Origin: an uncultured Helicobacter sp.
Lineage (GTDB): Bacteria; Campylobacterota; Campylobacteria; Campylobacterales; Helicobacteraceae
NCBI GenBank assembly: GCA_949298825.1
Contig: CASFYB010000013.1
Span: forward strand, 1 to 48,876
Length of the DNA stretch: 48,876 nt
Reading direction: 5' to 3'
Below are positions 33,489 to 43,185 of the stretch, piece after piece. Below the pieces are notes generated by a model, which worked only from the letters and a program-made list of their open reading frames with translations, did no database searches and was not told where the DNA came from. Each line of letters opens with the position of its first letter. The stretch's first letter is position 1. The position numbers were made by a program, and so were the translations under genes.

Positions 33489-35474
33489 TTATAAAAATAA
33501 TCTGACTGCATTTAAAATAGCAAGCAAACTTACGCCCACATCACCAAAGATTGCTTCCCAAATATCTGCTACTCCAAATATACCCAAAATAATAAATACC
33601 AATTTCACAATAAAAATAAAACTTAGATTCTGCCATGTGATTTTTCTCATTTTTTTAGCAGTCAAAAAAAGCTTATCTAGCGCCCCTAGCCCTCCAAGCA
33701 AGACCACATCTGCACTCATCTGGGCCAAATCACTCCCCTGCCCTCCCATGCTAACCCCTATATTAGCACTAGAGATTGCTCCTGCATCATTGATACCATC
33801 CCCTACAAAAAGTACTCTATAAGTCTTTTGTAGCTCCAAGATACCTTCATATTTTTCACCAGGTAGCATATTTGCCCTATACTCACATCCAAGAATATTA
33901 GCGATTTTAGACACACTCTCCTCTCTATCTCCGCTAAAAATATAGATTTTTTTGCCCATGGATTTAAGCGCATCTACAATAGGCTTTGCCTCATTTCTTA
34001 ATCTATCCTCAAAAAGTACATAGCCTAAATATTCTCCATCTTTTGCAGCATATACCACTAAAGAACTCCCTTTGTACTCCTCTATGATCATCCCCTCATC
34101 TTTAAGCAATCTAGCATTACCCACTACAAGCCTACCTTGAGTGCTAGTAGCTATCACCCCCTTACCAGCTATCTCATTTGCCATGCTAACAGGCCAGATC
34201 TCACCATCAAGACTACAAGCTGCCTGCGCAATAATATGCTTAGAGTTAAAAAGCGCGCTTTTAATACAGGATATAAGCTGCTCTTGTTTGCCTGTTTTTA
34301 ATACAGCTTCTTTGAAAAAAAGCTTCCCTTCACTCAAAGTACCTGTCTTATCAAAGACAACACAATCAATCTTAATCATCTCATCTAGAATCTGACTTTG
34401 CTTTAGCAAAATACCTTTTTTGCTCAAAGCCCCAATACTAGCACAATATCCAAGTGGGATACAAAGCATCAAAGCACAAGGACAGCTTACCATCAAGACT
34501 ACAAGCCCTCTATAAATCCACTCCCTAAAATCCCCCACAAAAATAGGCACCAAAATGGCAATACCTAAGGCTAAGACAAAAACAATGGGAGTATAGATTC
34601 TGGCAAATTGGCTAATAAAGCCTTCAAGCTTGCTTTTTTGCTCTAAGGACTTCTGTATAAGTCTTTGCATTTGATAAAAATGACTATCATCCTTTTGATG
34701 CACAACTTCAGCCTCAATCGCCCCATCTAGCACCACCCCTCCACTTTTTATCATATCTCCCACTTCAAGTGCTAAGGGTATACTCTCTCCGCTAATAGCG
34801 CTTAAATCTACATAAGCACTCCCCTTTTTGATGCATAAATCTAGCCCTACCCTATCTCCAGCCCTAAGCAATGCCCTATCACCTACCCTAACCTCATTAA
34901 TATCTCTTTTTACCCATTCTCCATCTACTAAAATCTCTATTTCATTGGGCATAGAAAAGAGTAGATTATTTAATGCCAACTTGGATCTATAAAGTGCAAA
35001 GGCCTGTAAATGCTCACCCAAAGTATATAGCACGATAATACTGACTGCCTCTATATAAGCATCCAAGAAAAAAGCGGCAATTGATGCGCTTAACATCAAT
35101 GTATTTTCATTAAAAAAGTTTTTATTTCTAAAAGAGTTTAAAGCTTGTAGAAAAATATCTTTAATAGCTATAAGATAAGAAAAAAGCAAGAAAATCAAAC
35201 AAGGCTTATAAACTATACCCACTAACCCAAGCAAATACAGCACAAAGATTACTATCATCTTTGTATGAGAAAATTCCTCTTGCTTATTACTAAGAGTGAC
35301 CTTATGACTCTTTAAGATCTTAAGCACTTCATCTAAACACTCTTTATCACACTCAAGCTCACAGGCTGGAAAATACACTTTAGCATTTTGTGTTTTAGGA
35401 TTCTTCTTTAATGCCCTTTTTATCTCTTCTGCACAATTATTACAATCAATACCTTGAAGATGGAATCTAGCCAT
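33489..35474 (-). CDS. cadA: P1B-type ATPase, Cd/Zn/Co exporter
   Basis: This ATPase exports divalent metal across the inner membrane. It has 661 residues. The N-terminal HMA domain has GIDCNNC, plus a second Cys-rich segment (ACELECDKEC, about 37-46). The membrane CPC motif lies near 328, DKTGTL with the phosphorylated Asp near 374, and GDGINDAG near 559. The C-terminal helices match H. pylori CadA (HP0791), which exports Cd, Zn and Co and supplies nickel homeostasis. The ATG at 35474 has GGAGG five bases upstream and overlaps the comM stop; the ATG at 35477 is too close to it. Confidence 0.88.
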   Translation of the reverse strand: MARFHLQGIDCNNCAEEIKRALKKNPKTQNAKVYFPACELECDKECLDEVLKILKSHKVTLSNKQEEFSHTKMIVIFVLYLLGLVGIVYKPCLIFLLFSYLIAIKDIFLQALNSFRNKNFFNENTLMLSASIAAFFLDAYIEAVSIIVLYTLGEHLQAFALYRSKLALNNLLFSMPNEIEILVDGEWVKRDINEVRVGDRALLRAGDRVGLDLCIKKGSAYVDLSAISGESIPLALEVGDMIKSGGVVLDGAIEAEVVHQKDDSHFYQMQRLIQKSLEQKSKLEGFISQFARIYTPIVFVLALGIAILVPIFVGDFREWIYRGLVVLMVSCPCALMLCIPLGYCASIGALSKKGILLKQSQILDEMIKIDCVVFDKTGTLSEGKLFFKEAVLKTGKQEQLISCIKSALFNSKHIIAQAACSLDGEIWPVSMANEIAGKGVIATSTQGRLVVGNARLLKDEGMIIEEYKGSSLVVYAAKDGEYLGYVLFEDRLRNEAKPIVDALKSMGKKIYIFSGDREESVSKIANILGCEYRANMLPGEKYEGILELQKTYRVLFVGDGINDAGAISSANIGVSMGGQGSDLAQMSADVVLLGGLGALDKLFLTAKKMRKITWQNLSFIFIVKLVFIILGIFGVADIWEAIFGDVGVSLLAILNAVRLFL

Positions 35475-36988
35475 CATATCCTCCGATAGCTCATCGCCTC
35501 TAATATATGGGATTTTTTAATCTCTTTGCTCTGCTCTAAATCAGCTATAGTGCGAGCCACTTTTTTTACCTTATTTACTAAACGCATTGAAAAGCCAAGA
35601 TTATCCACTGCCTTTTGCAGCACCTCTTCACTTTCCTTATCAATCACGCAAAATTTTGCAATACCTTTTTCATCCAATTTACCATTAAAAGCTTCTTGCT
35701 TGCGCATTTTTTGGAATCTAAATGCATCAAAGACCATCTGACGCATCTTTGTTGAATCTAAATTTGAAGTATTTGCCACACTATTTTGCGTTTCACTCAT
35801 TTGCACAAACAAATCTATACGATCTAAAAATGGCTCACTCAAGCGGTTTTTATATTTAATAATCTCTGTATCCTTGCAGCGACACTCCTTAATTGGACTT
35901 AGCAGATTCCCACAAGGGCAGGGATTGAGCGCTGCTGCAAAGAGAAAAGATGAAGGGTATTCAATCTTACTATGCACACGTGAGACTAAAAGCATATTGT
36001 TTTCTAGTGGCTCACGCAATGCCTCTAATACTTCTCGTCCAAAATAAGGCAACTCATCAAAAAACAATACACCCAAATGCGCTAATGCAATCTCACCGGG
36101 TTTTGGTTCATTATTAGATACAGATCCAATAATACTAGCCTTAGAGGCACTTTGATGAGGAGATTTAAAACTACGAGTGGGTCTAAGTGCTATATCCTCC
36201 CTGCCAAGGCTTCTAAGCTTTGCCATCTCAATCATCTCATGAAGGCTAACAGGGGGCAATATCTCTACCAAACGCTTGATAATCATGCTTTTCCCACAGC
36301 CTGGAGATCCCTCTAGGATGATATTATGAAATCCAGCTGCTGCAATCAAAGCCGCTCTTTTGGCTATTTCTTGATTCTTCACCTCAAAGAAATCAAGATT
36401 AAAATCCTCTTTATAAAAGTAAGGCTCACCATCTATTAGTATATTTGGAAAATCAAGAGCCCTAACAGTAGGATCAATCTTCTCATCACTATGTAATATC
36501 TCAATGGCTTCTTTTAGATTATTTGCATAGGCTGCGCGTAAATTTGGCACGAATGAAAAGTACTCTCTTGATTCCTCTGGTAGGATAATGCAAGCATCTG
36601 GATATTTAAGCAAGGTATCCAAAATCAATGGGAATAACCCATCCCCATGTCTCAATCTACCATCAAGCCCAAGCTCACCAAATGCAAACCATTGATTATT
36701 CACATTTGCCAAACTCTTATGTGTAGCGATCAAAAGCGCGATTGGTAAATCAAAATGACTTCCGTACTTAGGCAAATCAGAAGGAGAGAGGTTGATGGTG
36801 ATTTTAAGAGGAGGGAAGCTGAAATTAAGGCTGCTTAGTGCTGCTTGCACACGTTGTTTTGATTCTTGAATAGCGCTGCTAGCCAAACCAGAAATAGTAA
36901 AGCTTGGCAACCCACGGATAAATGAGACCTCCACCTCTACTATGCGAGCATCAAGTCCAAAGCGTGTCGCACATAAGATTTTATTCAT
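35474..36988 (-). CDS. comM: YifB-family Mg-chelatase-like ATPase ComM
   Basis: This is a hexameric AAA+ helicase that helps branch migration of incoming DNA in natural transformation in other bacteria. It has 504 residues. The Lon-like N-terminal domain (about 1-170, with INLSPSDLPKYGSHFDLPIA) is followed by Walker A GSPGCGKS (about 226-233) and Walker B LFFDELPYF. A C4 zinc site has Cys in NPCPCGNLL and ECRC. The C-terminal helical domain follows. It lies directly between def and cadA, as in H. pylori (HP0792). Confidence 0.88.
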   Translation of the reverse strand: MNKILCATRFGLDARIVEVEVSFIRGLPSFTISGLASSAIQESKQRVQAALSSLNFSFPPLKITINLSPSDLPKYGSHFDLPIALLIATHKSLANVNNQWFAFGELGLDGRLRHGDGLFPLILDTLLKYPDACIILPEESREYFSFVPNLRAAYANNLKEAIEILHSDEKIDPTVRALDFPNILIDGEPYFYKEDFNLDFFEVKNQEIAKRAALIAAAGFHNIILEGSPGCGKSMIIKRLVEILPPVSLHEMIEMAKLRSLGREDIALRPTRSFKSPHQSASKASIIGSVSNNEPKPGEIALAHLGVLFFDELPYFGREVLEALREPLENNMLLVSRVHSKIEYPSSFLFAAALNPCPCGNLLSPIKECRCKDTEIIKYKNRLSEPFLDRIDLFVQMSETQNSVANTSNLDSTKMRQMVFDAFRFQKMRKQEAFNGKLDEKGIAKFCVIDKESEEVLQKAVDNLGFSMRLVNKVKKVARTIADLEQSKEIKKSHILEAMSYRRI

Positions 36989-36989
36989 C

Positions 36990-37505
36990 TTATCGCTCTT
37001 TTCTTAGGCGCTTATATTCTTTTTCAAACTTCTTACGTTTAGCAAGTGAGAGGCGATCTATAAATAAAATCCCATCTAGATGATCCATCTCATGCTGGAT
37101 GGCAACTGCTTTAAATCCCTTAAGCTTAATTGTCTTTTGATTCCCAAAACGATCTTGATATTCTAGGGTAATGTACTCATATCTAAGCACTTCCTCATAA
37201 AAACCTGGTACAGAAAGACAGCCTTCATTCCAGTAAATCTCACCTTCTTTATGAGTGATCACTGGGTTTATAACCTCAAGTAGATCCTCATCATACTGGC
37301 AATCATCCTCACGAGGAATCAAGATCAACAATGCACGCTGATGTACACCAACCTGGACAGCCGCCAGCCCCACGCCATTTCTAGATCGCATCGTCTCAAG
37401 CATATCATCCAAAAGCTTATGCAATGCAGCATCAAACTTTTCTACTGGCAAAGACTTCTGCTTTAATAAAGCATTAGGATAAGAAATAACCTCTAGAACT
37501 GCCAT
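36990..37505 (-). CDS. def: Peptide deformylase
   Basis: It removes the formyl group from nascent proteins. It has 171 residues. Motif 1 is GVGLAAVQ (44-51; the usual Pro/Thr before Gln is Val), motif 2 is EGCLS (94-98) with metal ligand Cys96, and motif 3 is QHEMDH (137-142) with His138 and His142 as ligands and Glu139 as catalytic base. The start overlaps the stop of the GGDEF-like gene by one base, so the two are coupled. Confidence 0.95.
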   Translation of the reverse strand: MAVLEVISYPNALLKQKSLPVEKFDAALHKLLDDMLETMRSRNGVGLAAVQVGVHQRALLILIPREDDCQYDEDLLEVINPVITHKEGEIYWNEGCLSVPGFYEEVLRYEYITLEYQDRFGNQKTIKLKGFKAVAIQHEMDHLDGILFIDRLSLAKRKKFEKEYKRLRKER

Positions 37506-38611
37506 TACTCTGCTGCTTCATCTTGTGTATAGACCTTGAAGCTAACATTTTCTTCAAGCGCACTTTTGAGCGCTGTAAGCGAACACTGTATGATATTTTC
37601 TACAGACTTTTGAGGACGGACTTTAGCTATACCTACTGCTAGAGTTAACTGCACATCCTTGCCATCAGAAAATACATTTGTCTCTTTTGCTGTATCTATC
37701 AATCTTTCAGCTGCCTTTTTAGCAGAATCAATATCAGAATATTTAAGCCCCATGGCAAAAATACCATTGCCTAAATAAGCCAAAATATCACTACGTCTTG
37801 AAGTCTTTAACAAAAGCTTAGCGATAGATTTTAAAAGTACTAATATCAAGGCTTTATCTTTAATGCTATCGATAATATTTTTTGTCAAAGTGAGAGTAAG
37901 AATAGTCGTATCATACTTCATCTCTTCAATAAGCTCTCGCTCCTTGTCAATCAAAGAGAAGAAATAACGCTTATTATAAACCTCAAATTTAGAATCATAA
38001 ATTGTATTTTCATTAATATCATTAACAATATGCACTGCGCGCTGATAGATCTCTTTAAGCTCATCAATCTGTGAACCGGATTTATTTTTTATATCATCTA
38101 GATCTTTTAAGAAAAACTTGATTGTATTATTAAATACCAATTTATTATCAATGCCCGCAAGCTCTTTAGCATACTTTTCAGAAATATTATGAGTTTTATG
38201 CAGATCGCGATAAAGCTCTGAAACAAGTTCTAAAATACGCTTAATACTAGCTAGACCCTCTTTTACACTCTTTTCAAATAAAATCACACGATCTTGGCTG
38301 AGGGATTGCAAATTCATTAATGATTGGATTTTTTGCTTTAAGATCGCGTCTTCTTTTTCTAATAAACGCTCAAAATAAATTTGATAATTCATCGGTAAAG
38401 GTGGCAAAAAGTCATCAGAAAGCTCTTGCACTGTATTTTCAGCGATTTTTTCTACGCGCTCAAGCACATGCTCTTCAATGGCTTCGCCTTGCTCTTCCTC
38501 CTCATCATCTATAGAGCTATTGCCCACATCAGTCATATCAGAGCTAATATCACCAAAATAAGGATTGCTGATAAAATCTAAAGCATCATTTTTTTCATTA
38601 CCTGTTGACAT
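37505..38611 (-). CDS. Degenerate GGDEF-domain protein
   Basis: The product has 368 residues and no signal or membrane segment. The N-terminus is acidic (about 1-70, with DDEEEEQGE). A long helical coiled-coil region follows (about 75-205). The C-terminal domain (about 205-360) has the GGDEF fold: DSKFEVYNKRYFFSLID matches the conserved substrate-side motif, and SRRSDILAYLGNGIFAMGL sits where the GGDEF signature should be. The signature reads GNGIF, lacking both acidic residues, so synthase activity is unlikely; a sensor, scaffold or GTP-binding role is possible. It lies between clpP and def, where H. pylori has no gene. Confidence 0.7.
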   Translation of the reverse strand: MSTGNEKNDALDFISNPYFGDISSDMTDVGNSSIDDEEEEQGEAIEEHVLERVEKIAENTVQELSDDFLPPLPMNYQIYFERLLEKEDAILKQKIQSLMNLQSLSQDRVILFEKSVKEGLASIKRILELVSELYRDLHKTHNISEKYAKELAGIDNKLVFNNTIKFFLKDLDDIKNKSGSQIDELKEIYQRAVHIVNDINENTIYDSKFEVYNKRYFFSLIDKERELIEEMKYDTTILTLTLTKNIIDSIKDKALILVLLKSIAKLLLKTSRRSDILAYLGNGIFAMGLKYSDIDSAKKAAERLIDTAKETNVFSDGKDVQLTLAVGIAKVRPQKSVENIIQCSLTALKSALEENVSFKVYTQDEAAE

Positions 38612-38626
38612 TATTTTTCCTATTTT

Positions 38627-39214
38627 TTATTTTAAACTTTTCTCTAAAATCTGATCAATTAGCCCATACTCCAAAGACTCCTGTGCACTCATAAAAAAAT
38701 CTCTCTCTGTATCTTGAGTGATCTTTTTTACGCTCTGGCCAGTATTCTTTGCCATGATTGTATTTAATATCTTTTTTAAGCGCAAAATCTCATTAGCCTG
38801 AATCTCAATATCACTAGCTTGACCCTGTGCACCACCTAGTGGCTGGTGAATCATAATACGAGAATTTGGCAATGAATAACGTTTGCCCTTAGCCCCAGAG
38901 CTAAGCAAAAAAGCTCCCGCACTTGCTGCTTGACCAATACAAATAGTCGCCACATCAGGACGGATATAATTCATCGTATCAAAAATACTAAAAGCGCTGG
39001 TAATAACACCACCTGGAGAGTTGATATAAAGATAAATATCTTTTTCTGAATCCTCTGCTTCTAAAAAAAGCAATTGAGCCACGATAGATGAAGCCACTCC
39101 ATCATTTATCTCACCACTTAATAATACAACTCTATCCTTGAGCAAACGCGAGTAAATATCATAGCTGCGCTCACCCCTACCACTTTTTTCTACAACATAA
39201 GGGATGTAGTTCAT
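38627..39214 (-). CDS. clpP: ATP-dependent Clp protease proteolytic subunit
   Basis: This serine protease forms a 14-mer and works with ClpX or ClpA. It has 195 residues. The triad is Ser98 (GQAASAGAF), His123 (MIHQPLGG) and Asp172 (TERDFFMSA). The ATG overlaps the tig stop by one base. It degrades tmRNA-tagged proteins; the tag itself is encoded in this window. Confidence 0.97.
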   Translation of the reverse strand: MNYIPYVVEKSGRGERSYDIYSRLLKDRVVLLSGEINDGVASSIVAQLLFLEAEDSEKDIYLYINSPGGVITSAFSIFDTMNYIRPDVATICIGQAASAGAFLLSSGAKGKRYSLPNSRIMIHQPLGGAQGQASDIEIQANEILRLKKILNTIMAKNTGQSVKKITQDTERDFFMSAQESLEYGLIDQILEKSLK

Positions 39215-40629
39215 TATTTATCATCCTTTGTCTTTGTTGTCTTTTTTGTAGCTGGTTTTGAAGTCTTTTTCTCATCTTCTGATTTTTTAGAATCATCAGT
39301 AGTTGTTTGCTTTTTCTCTGATTCATCTTGCTTCTTATCTAGCTTACTATCTAGAAGGTGAGTTAAGATTCTATCCTCAATCATTGCCATTTTAATAGCT
39401 GGCAAGAGGTTATTGTTTTTATAATATTCTATAGCATCTTGAGGATTCTGCCCCATCATCATCGCTTCATAATAAATAGTTTGATACACCTCATTATCAT
39501 GCACGCCAATACCACGCTCCTTAGCCAACGCATCGACTATAAAAGTTACCTTTACGCTTTTTTGAGCATCACCTCTAAAACTCTCACGCTTCTCCTTAGC
39601 CTTAGAAGCATCTTCACGCATTGCTTTTAATTCAGTTTCTTCAAAAGTATTTAAAGCATTTCTAAAAAGCACATCCATCTCTTGCTCAACAATCAAATCA
39701 GGTAAATCAAAGCTAATATTTTTAGCAAAATTTTCTACTAATTTTTCTTTTAATTCCTCATTATAAAGCTTGGTTTTTGCCTCAAGCTCTAACTGCTTAG
39801 CAATCTCTTCTTTAAAATCTGCTAGAGTAGCCTTATCATTATTTGGCATAAGCTTTTTTGCTAAATCATCATCTAATTTTACTTTTTCTTTGATCTTGAT
39901 CTCATGCAATTTAATCTTAAATAACGCTTCTTTGCCTGCTAAATGACTAGCCTGATAGTCTTTAGGGAAAGTTACATTAATATCCTTCTTTTCTGCAGCC
40001 TTCATCCCTAGCATCGCATCCTCAAATCCAGCGATAAACTGCCCACTCCCAATGGTTAGCTCGAAGTTCTCAGCCTTGCCACCATCAAAAGCCTTGCCAT
40101 CTACAAACCCCTCAAAATCAAATACAGCCACATCACCATTTTCAAGCTTCTTATCCTTAGGTGCTGAGATGAGAGGTGCTTTATGCTTAGCAATCTCTTC
40201 TAATCTTTCATCAATTTGCTTTGAATCAATCTTTGGTAGCTTTACTTCTGGGATACAAGATTCTACCTTATCAAGCTTGATCTCTGGAGTAAGGGAGATT
40301 TTGATCTCTACATCAATATTTTCACCCTTCTCCTCAAACTTAGTGATGATAGGATCTCCAATTACCTGATTTGCCTCAATCTCTAGTTTTTTAAGCGCAG
40401 CCTGAAGCATATCTTGCACTGCCTCTTTTTGTGCATCCTGCTTGATCCCATCTGCATATCTAGCACGCACGAGGCTTAAAGGCACCTTTCCTTTCCTAAA
40501 ACCATCCATTTTGATAGTCTTTGATAGACGTGTAGCAACCTTAGTAATCTTTTCTTCTAGATCTTTAAGTGCGATAGCCCCACTAGCAATGGCATTAGCA
40601 GTGTTTATCTTTTTTGTTACAATTTCCAT
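39214..40629 (-). CDS. tig: Trigger factor
   Basis: This ribosome-bound chaperone and prolyl isomerase has 471 residues. The N-terminal ribosome-binding loop is GFRKGKVP (about 43-50). The FKBP-type PPIase domain lies at about 160-245 ([20 protein letters not shown]) and the helical chaperone arms follow to about 430. The last 35 residues are an extra Lys/Asp/Thr-rich tail ([16 protein letters not shown]). The order tig-clpP matches most bacteria. It is divergent from fliI. Confidence 0.95.
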   Translation of the reverse strand: MEIVTKKINTANAIASGAIALKDLEEKITKVATRLSKTIKMDGFRKGKVPLSLVRARYADGIKQDAQKEAVQDMLQAALKKLEIEANQVIGDPIITKFEEKGENIDVEIKISLTPEIKLDKVESCIPEVKLPKIDSKQIDERLEEIAKHKAPLISAPKDKKLENGDVAVFDFEGFVDGKAFDGGKAENFELTIGSGQFIAGFEDAMLGMKAAEKKDINVTFPKDYQASHLAGKEALFKIKLHEIKIKEKVKLDDDLAKKLMPNNDKATLADFKEEIAKQLELEAKTKLYNEELKEKLVENFAKNISFDLPDLIVEQEMDVLFRNALNTFEETELKAMREDASKAKEKRESFRGDAQKSVKVTFIVDALAKERGIGVHDNEVYQTIYYEAMMMGQNPQDAIEYYKNNNLLPAIKMAMIEDRILTHLLDSKLDKKQDESEKKQTTTDDSKKSEDEKKTSKPATKKTTKTKDDK

Positions 40630-40751
40630 ATTTTTCCTCGTGCAAATTTAAGTATAATTTTTAGATATTGTAACAAAAAAATCCAATATCTGAAAATAAA
40701 TACCAATCCCACGCTATTAAACATACATAGAAAATATAAAAAGGGTTAGCC

Positions 40752-42059
40752 ATGTTGCTTAAAAATCTTAAAGAAAAGCTCAAAGAAGATTTGAAACTTT
40801 CTCCAAAATTTGGGACTATTACCAAAATCACACCCACTATTATTTATGCATGTGATCTCTCTCCATCTCTTGGTGATATTATTAGAATCTACCGTGATAA
40901 TGCTCCTGATATTTTAGGTATGGTTACTATTATTGAAAAGGATGGCTTTGGCTTTACCCCCTTTAGCTTTTCTGAAGGATTAAAAAATGGCGATAAGGTC
41001 GTACTAGATAAAGAAGGACTGCTTTTTCCCGTAGGGGAGGAGCTGCTTGGCAGGATCTTAGACCCTCTAGGCAACCCCATTGATGATAAGGGTGCTCTAA
41101 ATGCCAGTGGCTATGCCCCCATCATCTCTCAACCTATCAAAGCGATGAAGCGTGGCATTATTGATGAAGTCTTCCCTGTTGGGGTAAGGGCTATTGATGG
41201 GATTTTAACTTGCGGCAAGGGCCAGAAGCTAGGGATTTTTGCAGGCTCTGGTGTGGGGAAATCCACTCTAATGGGGATGATTGTCAAAGGCTCTAGTGCA
41301 CCTATTAAAGTCATTGCCCTCATTGGAGAGAGAGGTAGAGAAGTACCTGAGTTTATCCACAACAATCTCAATAACAATCTAGAAAACACAGTATTAATTG
41401 TAGCCACAAGTGATGATTCTGCGCTTATGCGTAAATATGGGGCTTTCTCAGCCATGGCAGTAGCAGAATATTTTAAAAATACCGGGCGAGATGTGCTTTT
41501 TATTATGGATTCTGTTACGCGTTTTGCGATGGCACAACGCGAGATTGGACTAGCGCTAGGCGAACCCCCTACCTCAAAGGGCTACCCACCATCTGTGCTT
41601 GCACTATTGCCTCAGCTTATGGAGCGTGCTGGTAAAGAAGAGGGGAAGGGCTCAATTACAGCCTTTTTTACCGTGCTTGTTGATGGAGATGATATGAGCG
41701 ATCCTATCGCTGATCAGAGTCGAAGCATACTAGATGGGCATATAGTGCTTGATCGATCTCTCACTGACTTTGGTATCTACCCTCCTATCAATATCCTCAA
41801 CTCTGCCTCACGCATAGCCAATGCAGTCACAACCAAAGAGCATCAAGAAGCTGCTAGAAAGTTCCGTCGCCTCTATGCACTTTTAAAAGAAAATGAGATT
41901 CTTATACGCATCGGTAGCTATCAAAAAGGCAATGATCCTGAACTAGATGAGGCAATAGATAAAAAGACATATATGGAAAAATTTATCACGCAGGCAGAAA
42001 GTGAATTAAGTAACTTTGATGAAACTCTAGCTGAGCTGCAAAAAATCCAGCTCAGCTAA
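40752..42059 (+). CDS. fliI: Flagellum-specific export ATPase FliI
   Basis: This hexameric ATPase is related to F1 beta and energises flagellar type III export. It has 435 residues. Walker A is AGSGVGKST (about 165-173), the catalytic Glu is in GERGREVPEF, and Walker B is DVLFIMDSVTRFA. GLALGEPPTSKGYPPSV follows. AAGGG lies upstream of the ATG. The FliJ-like partner is at 3780, not adjacent. Confidence 0.96.
   Translation: MLLKNLKEKLKEDLKLSPKFGTITKITPTIIYACDLSPSLGDIIRIYRDNAPDILGMVTIIEKDGFGFTPFSFSEGLKNGDKVVLDKEGLLFPVGEELLGRILDPLGNPIDDKGALNASGYAPIISQPIKAMKRGIIDEVFPVGVRAIDGILTCGKGQKLGIFAGSGVGKSTLMGMIVKGSSAPIKVIALIGERGREVPEFIHNNLNNNLENTVLIVATSDDSALMRKYGAFSAMAVAEYFKNTGRDVLFIMDSVTRFAMAQREIGLALGEPPTSKGYPPSVLALLPQLMERAGKEEGKGSITAFFTVLVDGDDMSDPIADQSRSILDGHIVLDRSLTDFGIYPPINILNSASRIANAVTTKEHQEAARKFRRLYALLKENEILIRIGSYQKGNDPELDEAIDKKTYMEKFITQAESELSNFDETLAELQKIQLS
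42029..42057. terminator. Hairpin at the end of fliI between convergent genes
   Basis: AGCTGAGCTG (42029-42038) and CAGCTCAGCT (42048-42057) are perfect 10-base arms with a 9-base A-rich loop, placed over the last codons and stop of fliI. Only six bases separate fliI from the facing DJ-1-type gene. It may end or protect both transcripts, although no T-run follows directly. Confidence 0.45.
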
Positions 42060-42065
42060 ATAAAA

Positions 42066-42647
42066 TTAATAATCTTTAGAATCTATAGTATAGGCTAGCA
42101 TACCATCATAGAGATTTTTATACACATCATCTCCACATAAATAGCGCACTATCTCTAAGGCAAAAAATACAACCGTAGATGGTCCCATTGATGTAATAAC
42201 ATTCTCATTAACTACCACCTTCTTTTCAAGCCTATTTGCAGAGATACCATCCTCACATCCTGGATAGCATGTAAAATCTCCACGCAAAACACCAGCAGTA
42301 TTCAATACAATAGGTGATGCACAAATAGCTGCCACAAGCTTTTTCTCACTATCTAGCTTCTTAATTAGCTCGATAATTTTTGAATTATTTTTTAAATTAT
42401 TCATCCCTTCAAAGCCACCTGGCATAGCGATTGCATCAAAAGAATTAAGATCTAGAGAATCTAAATTTGCATCTGCTTTTACATAGATATTTGTCCCGCC
42501 ACGTACCAAAGTATCTGTATCTAGTGAAGCTACGACCACTTCAAGATCACCACCTGCATCACTAGCTCTCTTACATACATCAGCAAGTCCAACAAACTCT
42601 AACTCTTCAAAACCAGCTGCCAATGGGATTAAAAGTTTTTTACTCAT
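42066..42647 (-). CDS. DJ-1/PfpI superfamily protein
   Basis: The product has 193 residues. The nucleophile-elbow Cys109 (AAICASPIVL) and the nearby acidic Glu17 (GFEELEFVG) match the DJ-1/YajL subgroup. Members act as redox-sensitive chaperones or deglycase/glyoxalase-like enzymes, and the activity is debated. AAGGAG lies upstream of the start. It converges on fliI. Confidence 0.85.
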   Translation of the reverse strand: MSKKLLIPLAAGFEELEFVGLADVCKRASDAGGDLEVVVASLDTDTLVRGGTNIYVKADANLDSLDLNSFDAIAMPGGFEGMNNLKNNSKIIELIKKLDSEKKLVAAICASPIVLNTAGVLRGDFTCYPGCEDGISANRLEKKVVVNENVITSMGPSTVVFFALEIVRYLCGDDVYKNLYDGMLAYTIDSKDY

Positions 42648-42662
42648 TCCTTGCTCCTTATA

Positions 42663-42690
42663 AATATAATTTTTTAATAATTTTTGTCAG
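42663..42690 (-). promoter_or_regulatory. Candidate promoter of the DJ-1 family gene
   Basis: On the minus strand CTGACA (42690-42685) and TATATT (42668-42663) are 16 bases apart, ending 16 bases before the start codon. This would leave a very short leader containing the AAGGAG ribosome binding site. Confidence 0.4.
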
Positions 42691-42814
42691 GAAAAATATA
42701 AAGAGATACCTTTATAACAACAAAAATCACGATATATTTTAATCAATTTTTTTAAATCAAAACAAGATAAAAAATATTAGTTTTTTGACTATCCAAATTT
42801 TTCCCATCAAATTA

Positions 42815-43180
42815 TTAAGGGTTTTTTAGCAAAGCCTTTAGCTCCAAAAGCTCCATTTTTGCCGCGATAAGCTCCCTATATAAAAGCTCTTTTTCCAAAG
42901 CTATTTGATGACCTTTGGCTTCTTGAGACTTTTTAATATCCAATCTTTCTTGCAAGTTCTTGATATTTTCCTTGGCTTCAGCAAGCACACTTTCATTGCT
43001 GCAAGATTTCTTGGTCTGCTCTATTTGCTTTTCTAATAGCTCTTTTTTGCCTTTAGAATCTGGCTTATCAAGCACGATCTTTAGGCTTTCTTGCTGCATT
43101 TCTAGGCGCTTTTGGCATAAGATATCTAAGCTATAAGCACAACTAAATATCAAAAAGCCAAAAGCTATAAAAAATCGCAT
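42815..43180 (-). CDS. Small secreted helical protein, DUF1090-like
   Basis: The product has 121 residues. A signal peptide (MRFFIAFGFLIFSCAYS, cleavage near 17) is followed by charged helix with two Cys (21 and 60), as in the DUF1090/YqjC pattern: an early Cys, a helix, a second Cys after about 40 residues, then a long helix. The similarity is only by pattern. It starts five bases after dnaK, so it is the last gene of the heat-shock operon. Its function is unknown; a periplasmic stress role is inference from context. Confidence 0.6.
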   Translation of the reverse strand: MRFFIAFGFLIFSCAYSLDILCQKRLEMQQESLKIVLDKPDSKGKKELLEKQIEQTKKSCSNESVLAEAKENIKNLQERLDIKKSQEAKGHQIALEKELLYRELIAAKMELLELKALLKNP

Positions 43181-43185
43181 CAGTT

